DNA of 64,000 nt from Ichthyophis bannanicus (taxonomy: Eukaryota; Chordata; Amphibia; Gymnophiona; Ichthyophiidae), in assembly GCA_033557465.1 (NCBI GenBank), contig CM066045.1, forward strand, positions 129,849,596 through 129,913,595. Reading direction: 5' to 3'. This document shows, piece after piece, positions 30,898 to 42,945 of the stretch; the first letter of the stretch is position 1, and every line of letters begins with the position of its first letter. Made by a program: the position numbers and the translations under genes. The notes below the pieces were generated by a model, which worked only from the letters and a program-made list of their open reading frames with translations, was not told where the DNA came from and did not search any database.

Positions 30898-31312
30898 TGC
30901 CTGCGATTTTCAGGCATTGTTCCCAATTTTAGAACTGTGTCCTTGATTCCTACCTCTTTGGCAGCCTCCTGTCCCCAATTCCAGCAATAGGGACGGAGAG
31001 GGTAGAAAAAAAGCATATTTAGTGATTTGAATATGTCCGTTTGTGCATTATCTTCATATTTTGCACAGTGCAGAGGAAATGCATCACTGTTTCTATTCCT
31101 TTCTCAATTTGTCTGCTTAGAAGTGAGACTGTTGCCATCATGGGATGGATGGGTGTTGGGGGGGGGGGGCAGGGTAAAGGTAATGACTTCTCTTCCCTCC
31201 TTCACACCTTGTTGCTCAAACCTGAAACTAAGGTGTCCCGTCCTTCCCCACGCCCCCTCCTCACCATGCTTCCAGTAAGTGTTCAGATTTGCCTTCAAAA
31301 AATTTGGTAACC
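30898..31312. mobile_element. TIR element with GGTTACCA ends
   Basis: GGTTACCAGATGCCTG at the left and AAATTTGGTAACC at the right form inverted ends. The interior has a G-run (about 31,153-31,167) and no transposase. The octamers outside do not match. Confidence 0.6.
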
Positions 31313-32851
31313 ATATACTTTCTCCACCCACAGCGATAGCAGCTGTACTGATTGCTGTGGGAACTAGAGCTGTAATTGCACCAGAGCAGGTAGTCCAGCA
31401 TGCACCCTTGCCTTCCGCTTCCCCTTACTATCAGTGCCCCCAACCTCAGTTGCCATCTGGATCCGGAGCCGCAAATAGATGTAGCATAGCAGTGGGCCTT
31501 CTCCCACTCGTGTGCACTCTCTGCCACCTCTTACGCAATCCTCCCGTTAGATGGGGCAGGATAGAGCTAGCTAAAGCTAAAAACTCATTTATTCCAGGAA
31601 TCATTTGGGCCCATTACATAGCCCCAAGACACAACTCCATGCAGTAAATTCCCTACATGTATATATGCTCCCTTAGTCCCTCTCACACCATAAAGAATGG
31701 CAAGTTAGCATTGTGTAGTTTAAATACTTACTAGATGTAACATTATACACCTGTTCTATATGTTAATAACTGTTCCAAATGCTTATGTTCTATGTAACTA
31801 ACGTTGTTCAATGTAAACCACTGTGATAATCTGGAAAGCAGTATAAAAGAATTGTTAATCAATAAATAAGTGGGTGGGAGGTGGCCCAGATCCACATTGA
31901 CTATACTTGCAACCGGGCAATTCCAAATGACAACTGAGGTAGGGCAGCAGTGGCAAGAAGGGAAGAGAAAGAGAAGGCCTAATGCAGATCTATCCTTTTT
32001 CCTGTGAAAAAAGATCCCCGTATTAAAAACATATGTTTTTGTGCATTTGCCTGTTACCAACAAACTGGATGATAACAGATTTTTAGTCTTCAGATCCCTG
32101 AAAAGTATGGCAGAGGAGCAATTAGCTGGTGAAGGATTAAGTGCTTTGTAATATATATTTATTTATCAGCATTTGATGTACCACCGTTCGAACAATCAGT
32201 TGAACATCACAGTGGAAACAACAGTAGTGGATGGTATGTAGACACTGGCTCGATGGGCCTTTACATAGCTTGAAGTGGTTTCATCATCATGCATATTTCA
32301 GCCACGCCGGGTGGAAAGACGAGACACAGAGACGTTTATCATTTCCATGGAAGGAAGATGATGGAATTGGAGAGAGTCAGCATGGAGCTTTATAGATAAA
32401 AAGCCTGATTCCGGAACAGTAAAAGTCTCTGTGGAATTCAGATTGAACTATTATGCCTACATCATAATGGATGAAATAAAACTTGCTAGATAAAGGAAGG
32501 ATGAAAAGTAGAATATCTGCTACTGACAGAAAACAATGAGAAGTCACAACAGCAAAGTGAGAAGGCAGAGCTACAAACAGATGTGAAATCTTACTACAGA
32601 GCAGCTGGAGAGCAGCCAAACTAAAGCACACCAGACCAGAGCAGTTGTTGTAGCATGGTATGCCTGCAGTTTCTTCTTTTACATATCTGAAGAATAAAAA
32701 CAGTTTGTGGCTATCCTCTGCTTCTCCACAGATCATGCATAGAGTGGCCTTCAGTCTTCTCTGAAGACATCACAAGAACCACTTCGTTCTCTGACATTTC
32801 AATTCATGCATTGTTTCCATTAGTCTATGGACCAGAGATAATGGACAGTTA
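31313..32851. other. No gene; LINE-tail-like fragment
   Basis: 31,770-31,866 (TTGTTCAATGTAAACCACTGTGATAATCTGGAAAGCAGTATAA..AATAAATAAG) resembles the tail of the SINEs at 50.7 and 60.5 kb. A TTTATTTATCAGCATTTGATG stretch near 32,160 may be an antisense tail. The remainder is unassigned. Confidence 0.4.
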
Positions 32852-33329
32852 GGGCCCGATATTCAAGTAGGCAGGCTATGCACCGCTACGGCGCTTAGCC
32901 CTGCCCGCTCACCCCTAACCCCGGATATTCAGTGCCACGGCGACGACATTGAATATCCGGTTTAGATGCCCAGAGAAAAATGCCGCAGAGCCTAACTGGG
33001 TAGTGACGACGTTGGACCATTACCCGGTTAGCATCCGCGGCTAAAACTAGGTGAGCCAAAAGTTGGCCTAGTTTTAGCCGCGGATCGCTAACTGGGTAGC
33101 GGTCCAATATTGCTGCTACCCGGTTAGCAGTACTCTGTGCCTCTGCTCCACCCCGGAATGCCCCCAAAATGCTCCTATGCTAACCGGATAGCAACGGGGC
33201 ACATAGGGGACATAGACAGGGATACTCAATGACATTAACCGTGTAGGTGCCATTGAATATTCCCATCTAAGGCATTTATCCGGTTTATTGGACTGTAAAC
33301 TGTGCAAATGCCTTTCGAATATCTGGCCC
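32852..33329. mobile_element. Palindromic MITE, GATATTC family, copy 3 (best ends)
   Basis: GGGCCCGATATTC at the left opposes GAATATCTGGCCC at the right, with TTA immediately outside on both sides, the 3-bp target typical of Harbinger-type elements. The central hairpin CGCGGCTAAAACTAGG / CCTAGTTTTAGCCGCG spans about 33,027-33,084. Confidence 0.82.
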
Positions 33330-34290
33330 TTAGACCTTAACTCTGTACAGTGAGGGTTAAGGGGATGTTATTTAGATGTGTTTGTCACTAGAACAGCCCT
33401 GAGCTGGTGGTTTGTTTAGCTGTGCATCAAATCTGGGAGGCGGAAGTGTCACCAGGGTCACTGTTCGACATGTTGGGGGCCCAGGGCAGAAACTGGGAGG
33501 GGTCTCAAAGTCCACCAGCAAGTTTTGACTTCTTAAGCACTGGGTAAGCTTGGGACCTCCTGTGGCATGGGGTCCCAGGCCAATTGTCCTGGTTGCATGC
33601 CCTAGATACTGGCCCAAAGCATCACATCTAATTGCATCCTAGAAGTGTCTTTTGCAGTCTAAAATGTGGCCTTTGATGCTCTCGCACATGTGCAGTGGGT
33701 TAATTTCCTAGTGCTTACAGATGGCATTTTCCTTTTAGCTTATTAAAGGTGTAATCTCCAGCTGCAGAGCCACACAGGACACTGATTTTCATGCAAGATC
33801 TTACCAGTCAGACAGAATATGTCGTTGGGCCTCCCAGTGATGCCAGGTTTTTCTGATTCACTCTGATCAAACTCAGAGCATCTAGATTTTGTGGTCCTAA
33901 TTCAAATGCTTTTATTTGTCCAACATCAGCAGAACAGTTTTATCTTGTAGTTCTTCCAACTAGTACATTGCATTACATCTCTTCCTCACCATGCTTCAGT
34001 AATCCTATTACTACTGCTTGTATAGTGCTACAAAGCGTACGTGTAACCTGCCCTAGGTCACCAATTATTTTATGGAGCTTGAAGGCAGACTATGGGGGTT
34101 ATTTCGGAAGCATTCCCATATCTAAACAGCATATGTAGGCTGGCATACACGTGTAAATACCATTTTAGAACAAGGGCTTTTTAAACATGGCAGTATTTAC
34201 TGTGCTAAAATTTCCTGGAGGCATGGTGAGGAAGAGGGAGTTCTTTGGGAAGCCCTGCACTATAGACATTGCTTCCCCATTTCATAAAGG
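33330..34290. other. No gene recognised
   Basis: 33,390-33,610 has hAT-MITE-like wording (GAACAGCCCTGAGC, GGGGGCCCAGGGCAG, CCAATTGTCCTGG) without clear ends. 34,080-34,250 may be another decayed TIR element. Confidence 0.35.
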
Positions 34291-34691
34291 CTGGGCCGGC
34301 GCAAGGAGGTAAAGTGCTCTAGGTGAACCTCATCTCTTATGCCTCCCCCCACCACCTCTGGCATCTGCTACCACCCCTCTCCAGGACTTGCAGCATATAG
34401 TCCCAAGGCGCTTACCTTTAAACTTCGGCACTGTGGGGCTCTTTGCTTCTGCCCCTCTCTGACGCCCAATGCTGACTTCCTGTTTGCAGCAGGAAGTTGA
34501 CATTGGGCATCAGAAAGGTGGAAGCAAACAGCTCCGCGGTGCCAAAGTTTAAAGGTAAACGCCATGGGGCTGTTTTTGGCCACTGTCGCCATTACCTGCC
34601 CCAAGAGGAGAGAAAGTGGTGACAGTAGGTGGCCTTGGAGGACCGGTGCTCTAGGCAACTGCCTAGTTCATCTAATGGTAGCGCCGGCCCA
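34291..34691. mobile_element. hAT-type MITE with long internal palindrome
   Basis: The left end CTGGGCCGGCGCAAGG and right end GCGCCGGCCCA are complementary. A near-perfect inverted repeat of about 75-bp arms occupies 34,408-34,563 (GCGCTTACCTTTAAACTTCGG..CTTCCTG, loop TTTGCAG, CAGGAAG..AAAGTTTAAAGGTAAAC). CTAGGCAACTGCCTAG lies near the right end. No convincing 8-bp duplication was found. Confidence 0.75.
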
Positions 34692-36356
34692 CATCTATAC
34701 AAAAAATTATAGACATCATCATTTATACCTGCCCCCAAGGCACATGTAAGTGCCTGCTAGTAAGCGTAGAATGTCGAGGCCTAGTGCCCCCCTCAGTTAT
34801 CCGCCTGACCTTGATCTCTATCTCAGTGACTCCCATCCCCCATATCACATCTGATTCTTCCACAAGCAAATCCCCCTGAGGATCCCCTCAGTAGCTCCTC
34901 CATGCTCTATCCGCTCATCCTTCTTCGTGTCCTTACCAGGGCTCCCTGATGTCTACTTTTACATGTGTCTGTACAGTGCTGCATATGCCTTGTAGTGCTA
35001 TACAAATGATCAGTAGTAGTAGCATTGGAAGAATGCCCACTCACTCTTCTTACTGTGCTGGTTTCCAAAATAGAGCCGCTGGCCCCTAGTGGTAATCTTG
35101 TGGTACTGCCGCCGTTTGCTTTAGGCGGGATTGGATGAGGATTGTATGTGGTGGGGAGATGGAGGGAGAACAAGGTCAGGGGGAGCGATGAGGGGGAACT
35201 GGTAGTGCTGGAACAGGTGTACTTGCACAGTGGGAGCAGCAATTTTATGAAGAATTCTCCTTTTTTCTCCATGTGCAGCATCTTAAAATCGCTGCTGTCG
35301 GTGGACATGGAGAGCCATACACATGCAGTCCTGTGCCTATTTTACAAAAGGCCGTATGTTTGGAAGAGCATTTTGTAAAGTACTATGAGAATTTGGCATC
35401 TCTTGACCTGGAAGTATGAATTCCCCTCTCTACAGCCTATCTACAATCTGCCTTCAGGAGTTCTACTGGGAATGGGAATAACAGTATTACCCATTAGGGA
35501 TGTCTGCAGTTCAGATGGTACTTATAGCCTCAGAATCTCTTTTGGATGATAATGCTTCTTCTGATCTCTCAGTTCTTCTGGAACAAAGCTATCTCCTTTA
35601 CCTCCGGTTGGCTGAGAAGAAATGCTCGGAGGGTCAGCGTCACACAAGTCAATCGCTTGGCTATCCTCCAGTCCCCTCCTTTCAGTCATGGCAGGATTCA
35701 AAGCAATCTGCTCTGTGGGCTCGCTGTTCTGCCTCCCCCCTCAGAGTATTTCCTCTCCCCTTCCATCAGCTGGCAGCTACTGATAATGTCTCCATCCCAT
35801 GGATATGGCCTCATTAGCTGTTAGGGAATGTGCAGAGAAAAAAAGTTTTGTTTTGTTCAGTTTCCCGTGTCATTTGTGGGTTTTTTCATTTTGTTTTTAA
35901 ATTTCATTTCAGCATAGTTTTATTAATAGTGTACATTGTTGCTCAGTGCACACTAGTTATTAATAGATGTACTATTCCTCAATAGGTGCTGATTGAGCAA
36001 TAGTCTTGCAATAACGACGTGGGAAAACAACAAAATGTTCCGGTTTTTACTGTCATTTAGGGTTAGAAATGATATGAAAGGACAAGGGAAATGTTGTTGA
36101 CCTTTCCCATATTATTTCAATTGCATGCAAATCCTTATGAGCTGTATCCCTAATTTAAGGGCATATTATACTGAGTGGCTTTCCTTCATAACACCAACTT
36201 ATGGGAATTCCTTTGGTGGGAATACAGCTCTGCTTTATGAATTATATATGCCTTACCTAGGTTTCAAGTTGATTTATTTCTTTACTTCTTTCTCCTGGTT
36301 GGTGCGACATCTTCTTTTTCCAGACAGACCATTCCATGTCGAAGAACACTAAGATG
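34692..36356. other. No gene; L2-like 3' tail fragment
   Basis: 34,965-35,022 (CTGTACAGTGCTGCATATGCCTTGTAGTGCTATACAAAT..AGTAGTAGTAG) is a typical L2-family 3' tail. 35,060-35,230 shares words with 22,546-22,640 (CCCCTAGTGGTAA, ACAGGTGTACT). Frames here show no domain. Confidence 0.4.
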
Positions 36357-37053
36357 AGTATTTTAGAAGCTCTGTTCATGAGTTGGACATCTAGAAACAG
36401 GCACTTTAGATGTGCAAATCATGGAGCTGGGTATATAGAATATCCCCGACACAAGAACATCCATGTAGTACAGGGGGTGTTGGAGGCGTGCCCTGGGTGG
36501 AGCAAAAGAGTTGAACATCACGGTGCGATTTTAGAATAGCACAAGGCTACCAGGCCCTAGTTGTTGAGACGTCTATGTCTATACTTACTCCTGACCACAA
36601 ATGAGGTGGATAAAGTGCTTGTTTCATGGCCGCAATGTTTCTAGGGGGAAGAGGAAAATGCGCTTACATCGCTGTGGTTAATATTTCCCGGCTGAAGAAA
36701 CCTGCCAATAAATACATACTCCAAGCATATTACTGGCCCGCTGCTGTGCCTCTGAGCATCTGAAATGGGAGGACAGAACATGCAAGTCTCAAAACATAGA
36801 CACACCTCTTTTGGCCTACCCAGGCTGGGGCATGCACTTTGGGGGCGTCCACATTTGTGAAATGGCCTACATTCGTGCATGCACCTGACTTTGCTATCTG
36901 CGCTGGGACCATCTCCAGAACTGTTTAGTTTGACATTCATTTTTCAGGGTGGAAACGGAGTGATGTCAAAGGCACTGCTGTCGCTCACCCCAATTTTTGG
37001 ACATTCTCCTCTGGATGTCCCCGATTCTTCCTAGACATCCTTTCTAAAATGCC
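36357..37053. mobile_element. Possible TIR element
   Basis: GAGTATTTTAGAAGCTCTG at the left and CTAGACATCCTTTCTAAAATGCC at the right are weak inverted ends. GTTGGACATCTAG and TTTTTGGACATTC recur inside. There is no coding capacity. Confidence 0.35.
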
Positions 37054-38299
37054 ACTTCACAGCTGCTAAATCCTTCTGATAACCAAGAGGTTAACCAAGC
37101 TCCTCTGTTTTATTCAAAAACTTCTGACAGCAAGTGAAAACCTGATTTTTATTTCCCTTAGATGCACATACCTAATATCATAAGTGCTGATTGAAAACTG
37201 TACTTAAAACTATACTTAGCAACTTTACTATGCATCCAAATTTGAGCAGCACCTGGGTCCTGGTTTTCATGCAGGGTTTTCAGATGACATATTAACATCT
37301 AATTACCTTAAAAGAACTATTTTTAAATATTGTACAATATGTCAGTCTAAATGGTAGCTTTTCAGTTCAGCAGCATGATAAAATTGTTATGCTCTTCTTA
37401 TTCAAGGTGAAGTGAGCCTGTCCTCCTCCCAGTCATAACCAGATTTTCTAACCGGCATTACTATTGTTAGCTATAATCGGTTTTCTCAAGATTTCTGCCT
37501 GTATCTTTACACATTCACTCTATCTTCTGTCTGGATTTATCATCAACCAACCTTCTGCTTTTATCTTTACAGGTATTTTATATCTTCTGTCTGGATTTAT
37601 GTGCTGTGAGTTAATAGCACTGGCCCATCCCCATGCAATTGCTGACATTTTGCCTGACATACCAGAGTCCAGTTTCAGCTTTTCAGGTTCACTAGACTTG
37701 CAAGAAGGCTACGTTCACAGCCCACGGTTTCCTGTGGCAGAACTTTCATGATTCTGTGGTAAGAGCTGGCAAATTCTATGGAAATTATGTGGCAGATTTG
37801 CATAATTTTGCATCTCTTTGATTATGCAAAAAATTCACATGATTTTTAAATATCTGCTTCACTCTCCCTTCCGTCTTGTATCTGGGCGTCCTGCTCAGCC
37901 TCTCCCTGGTCATGACTCTATAACATAATGCAGAGCCTGGGAGAGAGGGAAGAGGGTTATCCTTACAGCAGCAGCAATCTCACTTGACAAGAGAGAGGTG
38001 CAGGGATAGTTTGAGTCTTGGAGGGTTTCCTGTCTTGGGTGGAGGGTCTGATAATCAATGGAACATGCGGAAAATACTTTCCAAAAATTAATGTTGTATA
38101 TATTTATTTTCTCTGTTGTCTAAAAGCTACAGCACTCTAGTAGAGTTATAGAGATGGCAATAAACAGTTGCCATATAACGTACATGACCTTAAAAGACAT
38201 ACAAACAGAGATGAACAAACATCTGCAAACAGACATATGAAAATAGCTGATACTGATAGAGAAAAGCCTATAATATATACTTCCTCCAGCTATAAATTG
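37054..38299. other. No gene; two-copy 60-bp repeat
   Basis: TTCTGCCTGTATCTTTACA..TATCTTCTGTCTGGATTTAT at about 37,493-37,543 is repeated at about 37,553-37,601. A short frame downstream reads GYVHSPRFP after a splice-acceptor-like CTTTTCAG, but it stops within a few codons. Confidence 0.4.
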
Positions 38300-38861
38300 T
38301 GGATACATTGCGCAATGAGGATTTCAGTATCCCCTGGAGTACAGAGCTTTATTATTTGGGGGTAACACCTGATGCTACTTTGACCTATATGATGTGTAAT
38401 AAGAGCATTTTAAGATCGGCATTTTTCAGGTTTTAGCACTTGTGCCTTTCTTGAACGACGACGATTTGGGGACAGTTCTTCAGGTCTTGTTATTGGGACG
38501 GCATGTGTAATCTTTTGGATTACTTACCATTTTGTTGAAAGCGCTACAGCTTAATCAGAGTGTTGCAGGACAAATATTGACCAGCGCTAAGCATCAGGGG
38601 CATATGCCACCTAGACTGCGTGAATTACGCTGGTTACCCATTGTTGTTTGGGCAAAATTCAAGTTGCTTCTGATTGTCTTTAAGTCCTTATATGAATTAT
38701 CCACAGCGCTTTTGAAATCATTGGTACATATCACTTGTTAATTACAGGGAACCCAATTGGTTGATTTGTCCATCGGGGCTATTCAAAGGGCCAAGATGCA
38801 TGCCTCCTCTTCTGTGGAAATCATTGCCGGCAGAGCTTAGATCATTATCTTACCTCTGTAG
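38300..38861 (+). mobile_element. L2-type LINE, RT C-terminal remnant (part 1; part 2 at 40,684-40,858)
   Basis: The frame around 38,530-38,740 reads LNQSVAGQILTSAKHQGH..MPPRLRELRWLPIVVWAKFK, the conserved L2 motif region. It has stops before and after. The 3' tail (TTTTATTGCAACCTACC..GGATTGGTGGGGTATATAT..AAATAAATAAA) resumes at 40,684, so the CR1 at 38,862-40,683 inserted into it. Confidence 0.8.
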
Positions 38862-40683
38862 GAAATAAGTGAAAGCCTTTGACAAAGTCCCTCATGAGAG
38901 ACTCTTGTGGAAATTAAAAAGCCATGGGATATGTAGGAGGCAATGTACTATTGTGGATTAGGAACTGGTTGAAAGATAGGAAACAGGCAGTAGGTCTAAA
39001 TGGCCAATTTTCTCAATGGAGAAAGATGAATAGTGGAGTACTCCAGGGATCTGTGCTGGGCCCGCTACTTTTTAACATATTTATAAATGACCTGGAAATG
39101 GGAATAACAAATGAGCTGATCAAATTTGCAGATGATGCCAAATTATTCAAAGTTGTTAAAGCACAAGAGGATCATAAAAAATTGCAAGAGGACCTTGATA
39201 AATTGGGAGACTGGGTGTCCAAATAGTAGATGACATTTAATTTGGACAAGTGCAAAGTTATTCACTGAGGGCCCGATTCTATCCTGGATGTCCCGGCCTG
39301 TTGTGCGCCTGGTCAGAATCGGATGCACAGAAGTAGAAGGGATTCTAATCCCATGGGGCACGTCTAGCCCGATGGGATCAGAATCGCGTCCAGGCCTGTA
39401 CGTGCAAGCCAAGACCCCAATTCTGGTTGGTCTGCACTTACAGGTCTATCCTGGCTAAATCAGTCAAGGCTCCTGAATGGAGCCATGGTGCGAAGGCATC
39501 CGGTTGCCATGGCTCCGTGGCTCCATGCAGGAGCCATGATCCCTGGCCGCCGAAAAGAATTTGCATTCCCTGCAGCCCGACCCCTGACCTGGCCTCCCAA
39601 GGCCAGGGTCAGGCTGCAGGGAATCTTCTCTACTCCCTCCCGCCTTTGCTGCACCCTGGGCCTGCAAGGACCACCTGTCTAGGGGAACTTATTCCACCTC
39701 AGAGGTGGAATAAGTTCCCCGTTCAGCTCAACGGCCCCAGACGTACAGGGCCGGCATTAGAATCAGCCCTGTAGTCTGGGGCAGCGGACCGACCCCGCAG
39801 TGCCCCTTTCCCGCCCCCGTCTAACTTCCCTGTACAACGAGGGACCGAATATCGGGAATGACCCCGTTAGGGAAGAACAACCCAAATTACAGTTACATGA
39901 TGCAAGGTTGCACATTAGGAATCATCACCCAGGAAAAGGATTTAGGCGTCATCGTGGATAATACATTGAAAACCTCTGCCTAGTGTATAGCAGTGGCCAA
40001 GAAAACAAATAGAATGCTAGGAACCATAAAGGAATATAGAATAAAATAAAGGATATTATAATGCCTCTGTATCGCTCCATTTTGTGACCACACCTTGTAT
40101 ATTGTGTGCAGTTCTGATCACAATATCTTAAAAAGGATATAGCAGAATTAGAAAAGTTCTGAGAGTGACAAAAATGGTAAAGGGGATGGAAGGATATCCT
40201 TACCAGGAAAGGCTTAAAAGGTTAGGACTCTTTAACTTGGAAAAGAGACAATGAGGGGAGATATGATAGAGATCTATAAAATATTGAATGGAGTGCAAAG
40301 TAGATGTGTTTACCCCTTCAAAAAAGTAGGACTAAAGTGACAACGTAGCACATTTAAGACTAATCGAAGAAAATATTTTTTTCACTCAACGCGTAATCAA
40401 TCTGGAATTCGTTACCAGAAGATGTCGTAAAAGTTGTTAGTGCAGTTGGATTTAAAAGAGGTTTGGACAAGTTTCTCAAGGTAAAATCCATAAATTATTA
40501 TTAAAGGAGACTGGGGAAATCCACTGCTAACCCATTGGACAAGCAGCATGGAATCTGTATACCTTTTGGGAACCCGACAGGTACTTGTGACCTGGATTGT
40601 CCACTGTTGGAAACAGGATACTGGGCTTGATGGATCTTTGGTCTGACCAAGTATGGCATATCTTATGTTCTTATGTTATTTTT
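38862..40683 (+). mobile_element. CR1-type LINE (family A), interrupted
   Basis: RT motifs run AFDKVPHERLLWKLKSHGI, LRNWLKDRKQAVGLNGQFS, SGVLQGSVLGPLLFNIFIND and the catalytic FADDAKLF (about 39,130), then a stop at 39,224. DNA of a TIR element intrudes at about 39,269-39,868, after which CR1 resumes at AGGGAAGAACAACCCAAATTACAG. It ends in the family A tail with CTTATGTTCTTATGTT. Several frameshifts downstream of 40 kb make it defective. Confidence 0.9.
39269..39868. mobile_element. TIR element, GGGCCCGATTCTA family, nested in CR1
   Basis: GGGCCCGATTCTATCC at 39,269 opposes TTAGAATCAGCCCT ending at 39,770. A perfect 18-bp-arm hairpin GGGGAACTTATTCCACCT-CAG-AGGTGGAATAAGTTCCCC lies at 39,682-39,720. 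The extra 98 bp to the CR1 resumption is unassigned. A related copy is nested at about 46,360-46,870. Confidence 0.65.
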
Positions 40684-40867
40684 ACAAGCTTTTGGGAATA
40701 AATTGTTATCTACATAAGCTTTAGGATAATAGTTTTTTCTATAATTATATTTGATTTATTTTACATTGACAGTCATTATCTTTTTGTTGTTTTATTGCAA
40801 CCTACCTAAACATGTCTAGGGATTGGTGGGGTATATATATTTTTAAATAAATAAAGAGTTATACTAG

Positions 40868-41280
40868 TTGGGCGGTGCTACGTGCTGTGTTGGTGCATAA
40901 CCCGCTCACCATCCATCTAACCCGGATTTTTAATGCTGGGGGACATATGCAGCTCTGGCATTGAAAATCCAGTTATCGCTGCACAACCCAGAAGCCGCAA
41001 GAACTAGCCGGGTAGCACCGATTTTTGATGCTACCCAGTTAGCTCCATCGCCTTAAAGATAGGTGAGGGTTTTCCATGCCTATCTTTAAGGCACCGAGGG
41101 CTAACCGGGTAGCATCGAAAATCGCAGCTACCCGGTTAGCCACTTCCTCTGCCCCCACTCTGACTCGGAATGCCCCAACACACCCCAATGATAAGCGGAT
41201 AGCAGCTGCGCGCGTTAGGGACTTAACCAGGATTTTCCAAAGGCACTATCCATGGAAATGCCTTTGAAAATCAGGCCCTA
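40868..41280. mobile_element. Palindromic MITE, GATATTC family, copy 4
   Basis: It ends AAATGCCTTTGAAAATCAGGCCCTA and contains GCTACCCAGTTAGC / GCTACCCGGTTAGCC. The central hairpin GCCTTAAAGATAGG..CCTATCTTTAAGGC lies at about 41,050-41,093. The left end is poorly preserved. This subfamily has GATTTTC instead of GATATTC ends. Confidence 0.72.
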
Positions 41281-41284
41281 AATT

Positions 41285-41470
41285 CTTAGAAGACAAAAGA
41301 GGAAGGCTAGCAGGCCAGCAATGAAATGGACTGAGACAATAACAGCAGCTATGGGTGCCACTCTGTCAACAGTGAGCCGCCTGACTGAAGACCAAACTCA
41401 GTTTACAATAACTATCCAGAGGGTCACCCTGAGTCAACACCAACTCGATGGCACATAACAACAACTTTGT
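41285..41470 (+). mobile_element. RTE-like LINE 3' end
   Basis: With frame corrections it reads KRGRPA..WTETITAAMGATL..VSRLTEDQT.FTITIQRVTLSQHQLDGT and ends GATGGCACATAACAACAAC. The same C-terminal and 3' tail pattern appears on the SINE at 52,868-53,070 and at the window's right edge. Confidence 0.65.
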
Positions 41471-41678
41471 AATAGCCCACACATTTGTTTTCATATGATC
41501 TTATGTCCCTATAGCAGAGGTTCCCCACTTCTTTAGTTGTATCGACCCCTTATTAGCTTCTAAAATGTTCAGGGATCTCAATTCATCTCCACCACTCTTT
41601 TCAGCCCCCTTCCGCTCAGCACTAAACCTGATTCCACTAGCCCTCTTTATCTACCTTCCCCTTCTACCAGTCTTCTTT

Positions 41679-42945
41679 TTAACATCTTTGCTACTGATAT
41701 TGCAGAAGGGCTGTCACGTAAGGTTTGCCTCTTTGTGGATGATACCAAAATCTGCAATAGAGTAGACACCCAGGAAGGTGTAGATAACATGAGCAATCTA
41801 GCTAAACTTGAAGAATGGTCTAGAATTTGGCAGCTGAGATTTAATGTTAAAAAATGCAAGGTTAGGCATTTGGGCTTCAGCAATCCAAGGGAGCGATAGA
41901 GTATAGAGGGTGAAGTACTTCTGTCCACAAAAGAAGAGCGAGACTTAGGCGTGATTGTGATTGTGTCTGATAATCTTAAAGTATCTAAACACAGCCATTC
42001 TGCTCTTGACAGAATGGCTATGAAGGACCTAGACAAGGTTCTCAAGAGCAGAGATGTCTCTCTCCATACAAAGATTCAACTTGTTCAAGCCATAGTATTT
42101 TCAATAACATCATATGGAAGCGAAAGTTGGATAGTGAAAAAGATAGACAGGAAGAAAATTGATGCTTTTGAATTATGGTGCTTGCGATGAATACTATGTA
42201 TTCCATTGACTGCTTGAAGAACAAACCAGTCAGTACTACAGGAGATCAAACCTAAACTTTCTTTGGAAGCTCAGATGACAAGAGTTCGACTTTCATACTT
42301 TGGACACCATGCGAAGAGAGAGATCATTAGAGAAAGACATCATGCTTGGCAACTGCGAAAGCTAGAAGGATGCTTGGGTGCATAGGGAGAGGAATGGCTA
42401 GCAGAAGAAAGGAGGTGATAGTGCCTCTGTATAAGTCTTTGGTGCGACTTCATTTGGAGTATCGTGTGCAATTCTGGAGACTGCACCTTCAAAAGGATAT
42501 AAACAGGCTGGAGTTGGTGCAGAGGGTGGCTACTAAAATGGTTAGTTGTCTTCATTATTAAGCATATGAGGACAGACGTAAGGATCTTAATATGTATACT
42601 TTAGTGGAAAGGTGGGATAGAGGTGATATGATTGAGACATTTAAATACCTCCATGGCATAAATGCACAGGGGGAGAGCCTCTTTTGATTGAAAGCAAGCT
42701 CTGCTATGAGGGGACATAGGATGGGAGTAATATGCAGAATTATTTCTTTACAGAAAGAGTGGTAAATGCTTGGAATGGTCTCCCAGTGGAGGTGGTAGAG
42801 ATGAGGACAGTAACTGAATTCAAAAAAGCATGGGACAAACACAGAGGATCTCCAAAGGAAAAGAGGGGACTGTTGTAGTGGTTGATATGGAAGGACAGAC
42901 TAGAATAGGCCATGTGGTCTTTTTCTGCCGTCATGTTTCTATGTT
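41679..42945 (+). mobile_element. CR1-type LINE (family B), interrupted
   Basis: It starts in the RT palm (..FNIFATDIAEGLSRKVCLFVDDTKICN; the FADD box is FVDD here), has a stop after NPRER at 41,897, continues to VSDNLKVSKHS, and resumes at 42,351 as AKARRMLGCIGRGMASRRKE. It ends ATGTTTCTATGTTTC, the family B terminal repeat. TCTTCTTT at both ends may be a target duplication but is low-complexity. Confidence 0.9.
41996..42350 (+). mobile_element. RTE-like LINE fragment nested in CR1
   Basis: The frame reads MKDLDKVLKSRDVSLHTKIQ, ITSYGSESWIVKKIDRKKID, AFELWCLR, then frame-shifted IPLTA*RTNQSVLQEIKPKL and RLSYFGHHAKREIIREROH-like text. This is the region downstream of the RT in RTE-type elements. 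It lacks both element ends. Confidence 0.7.
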
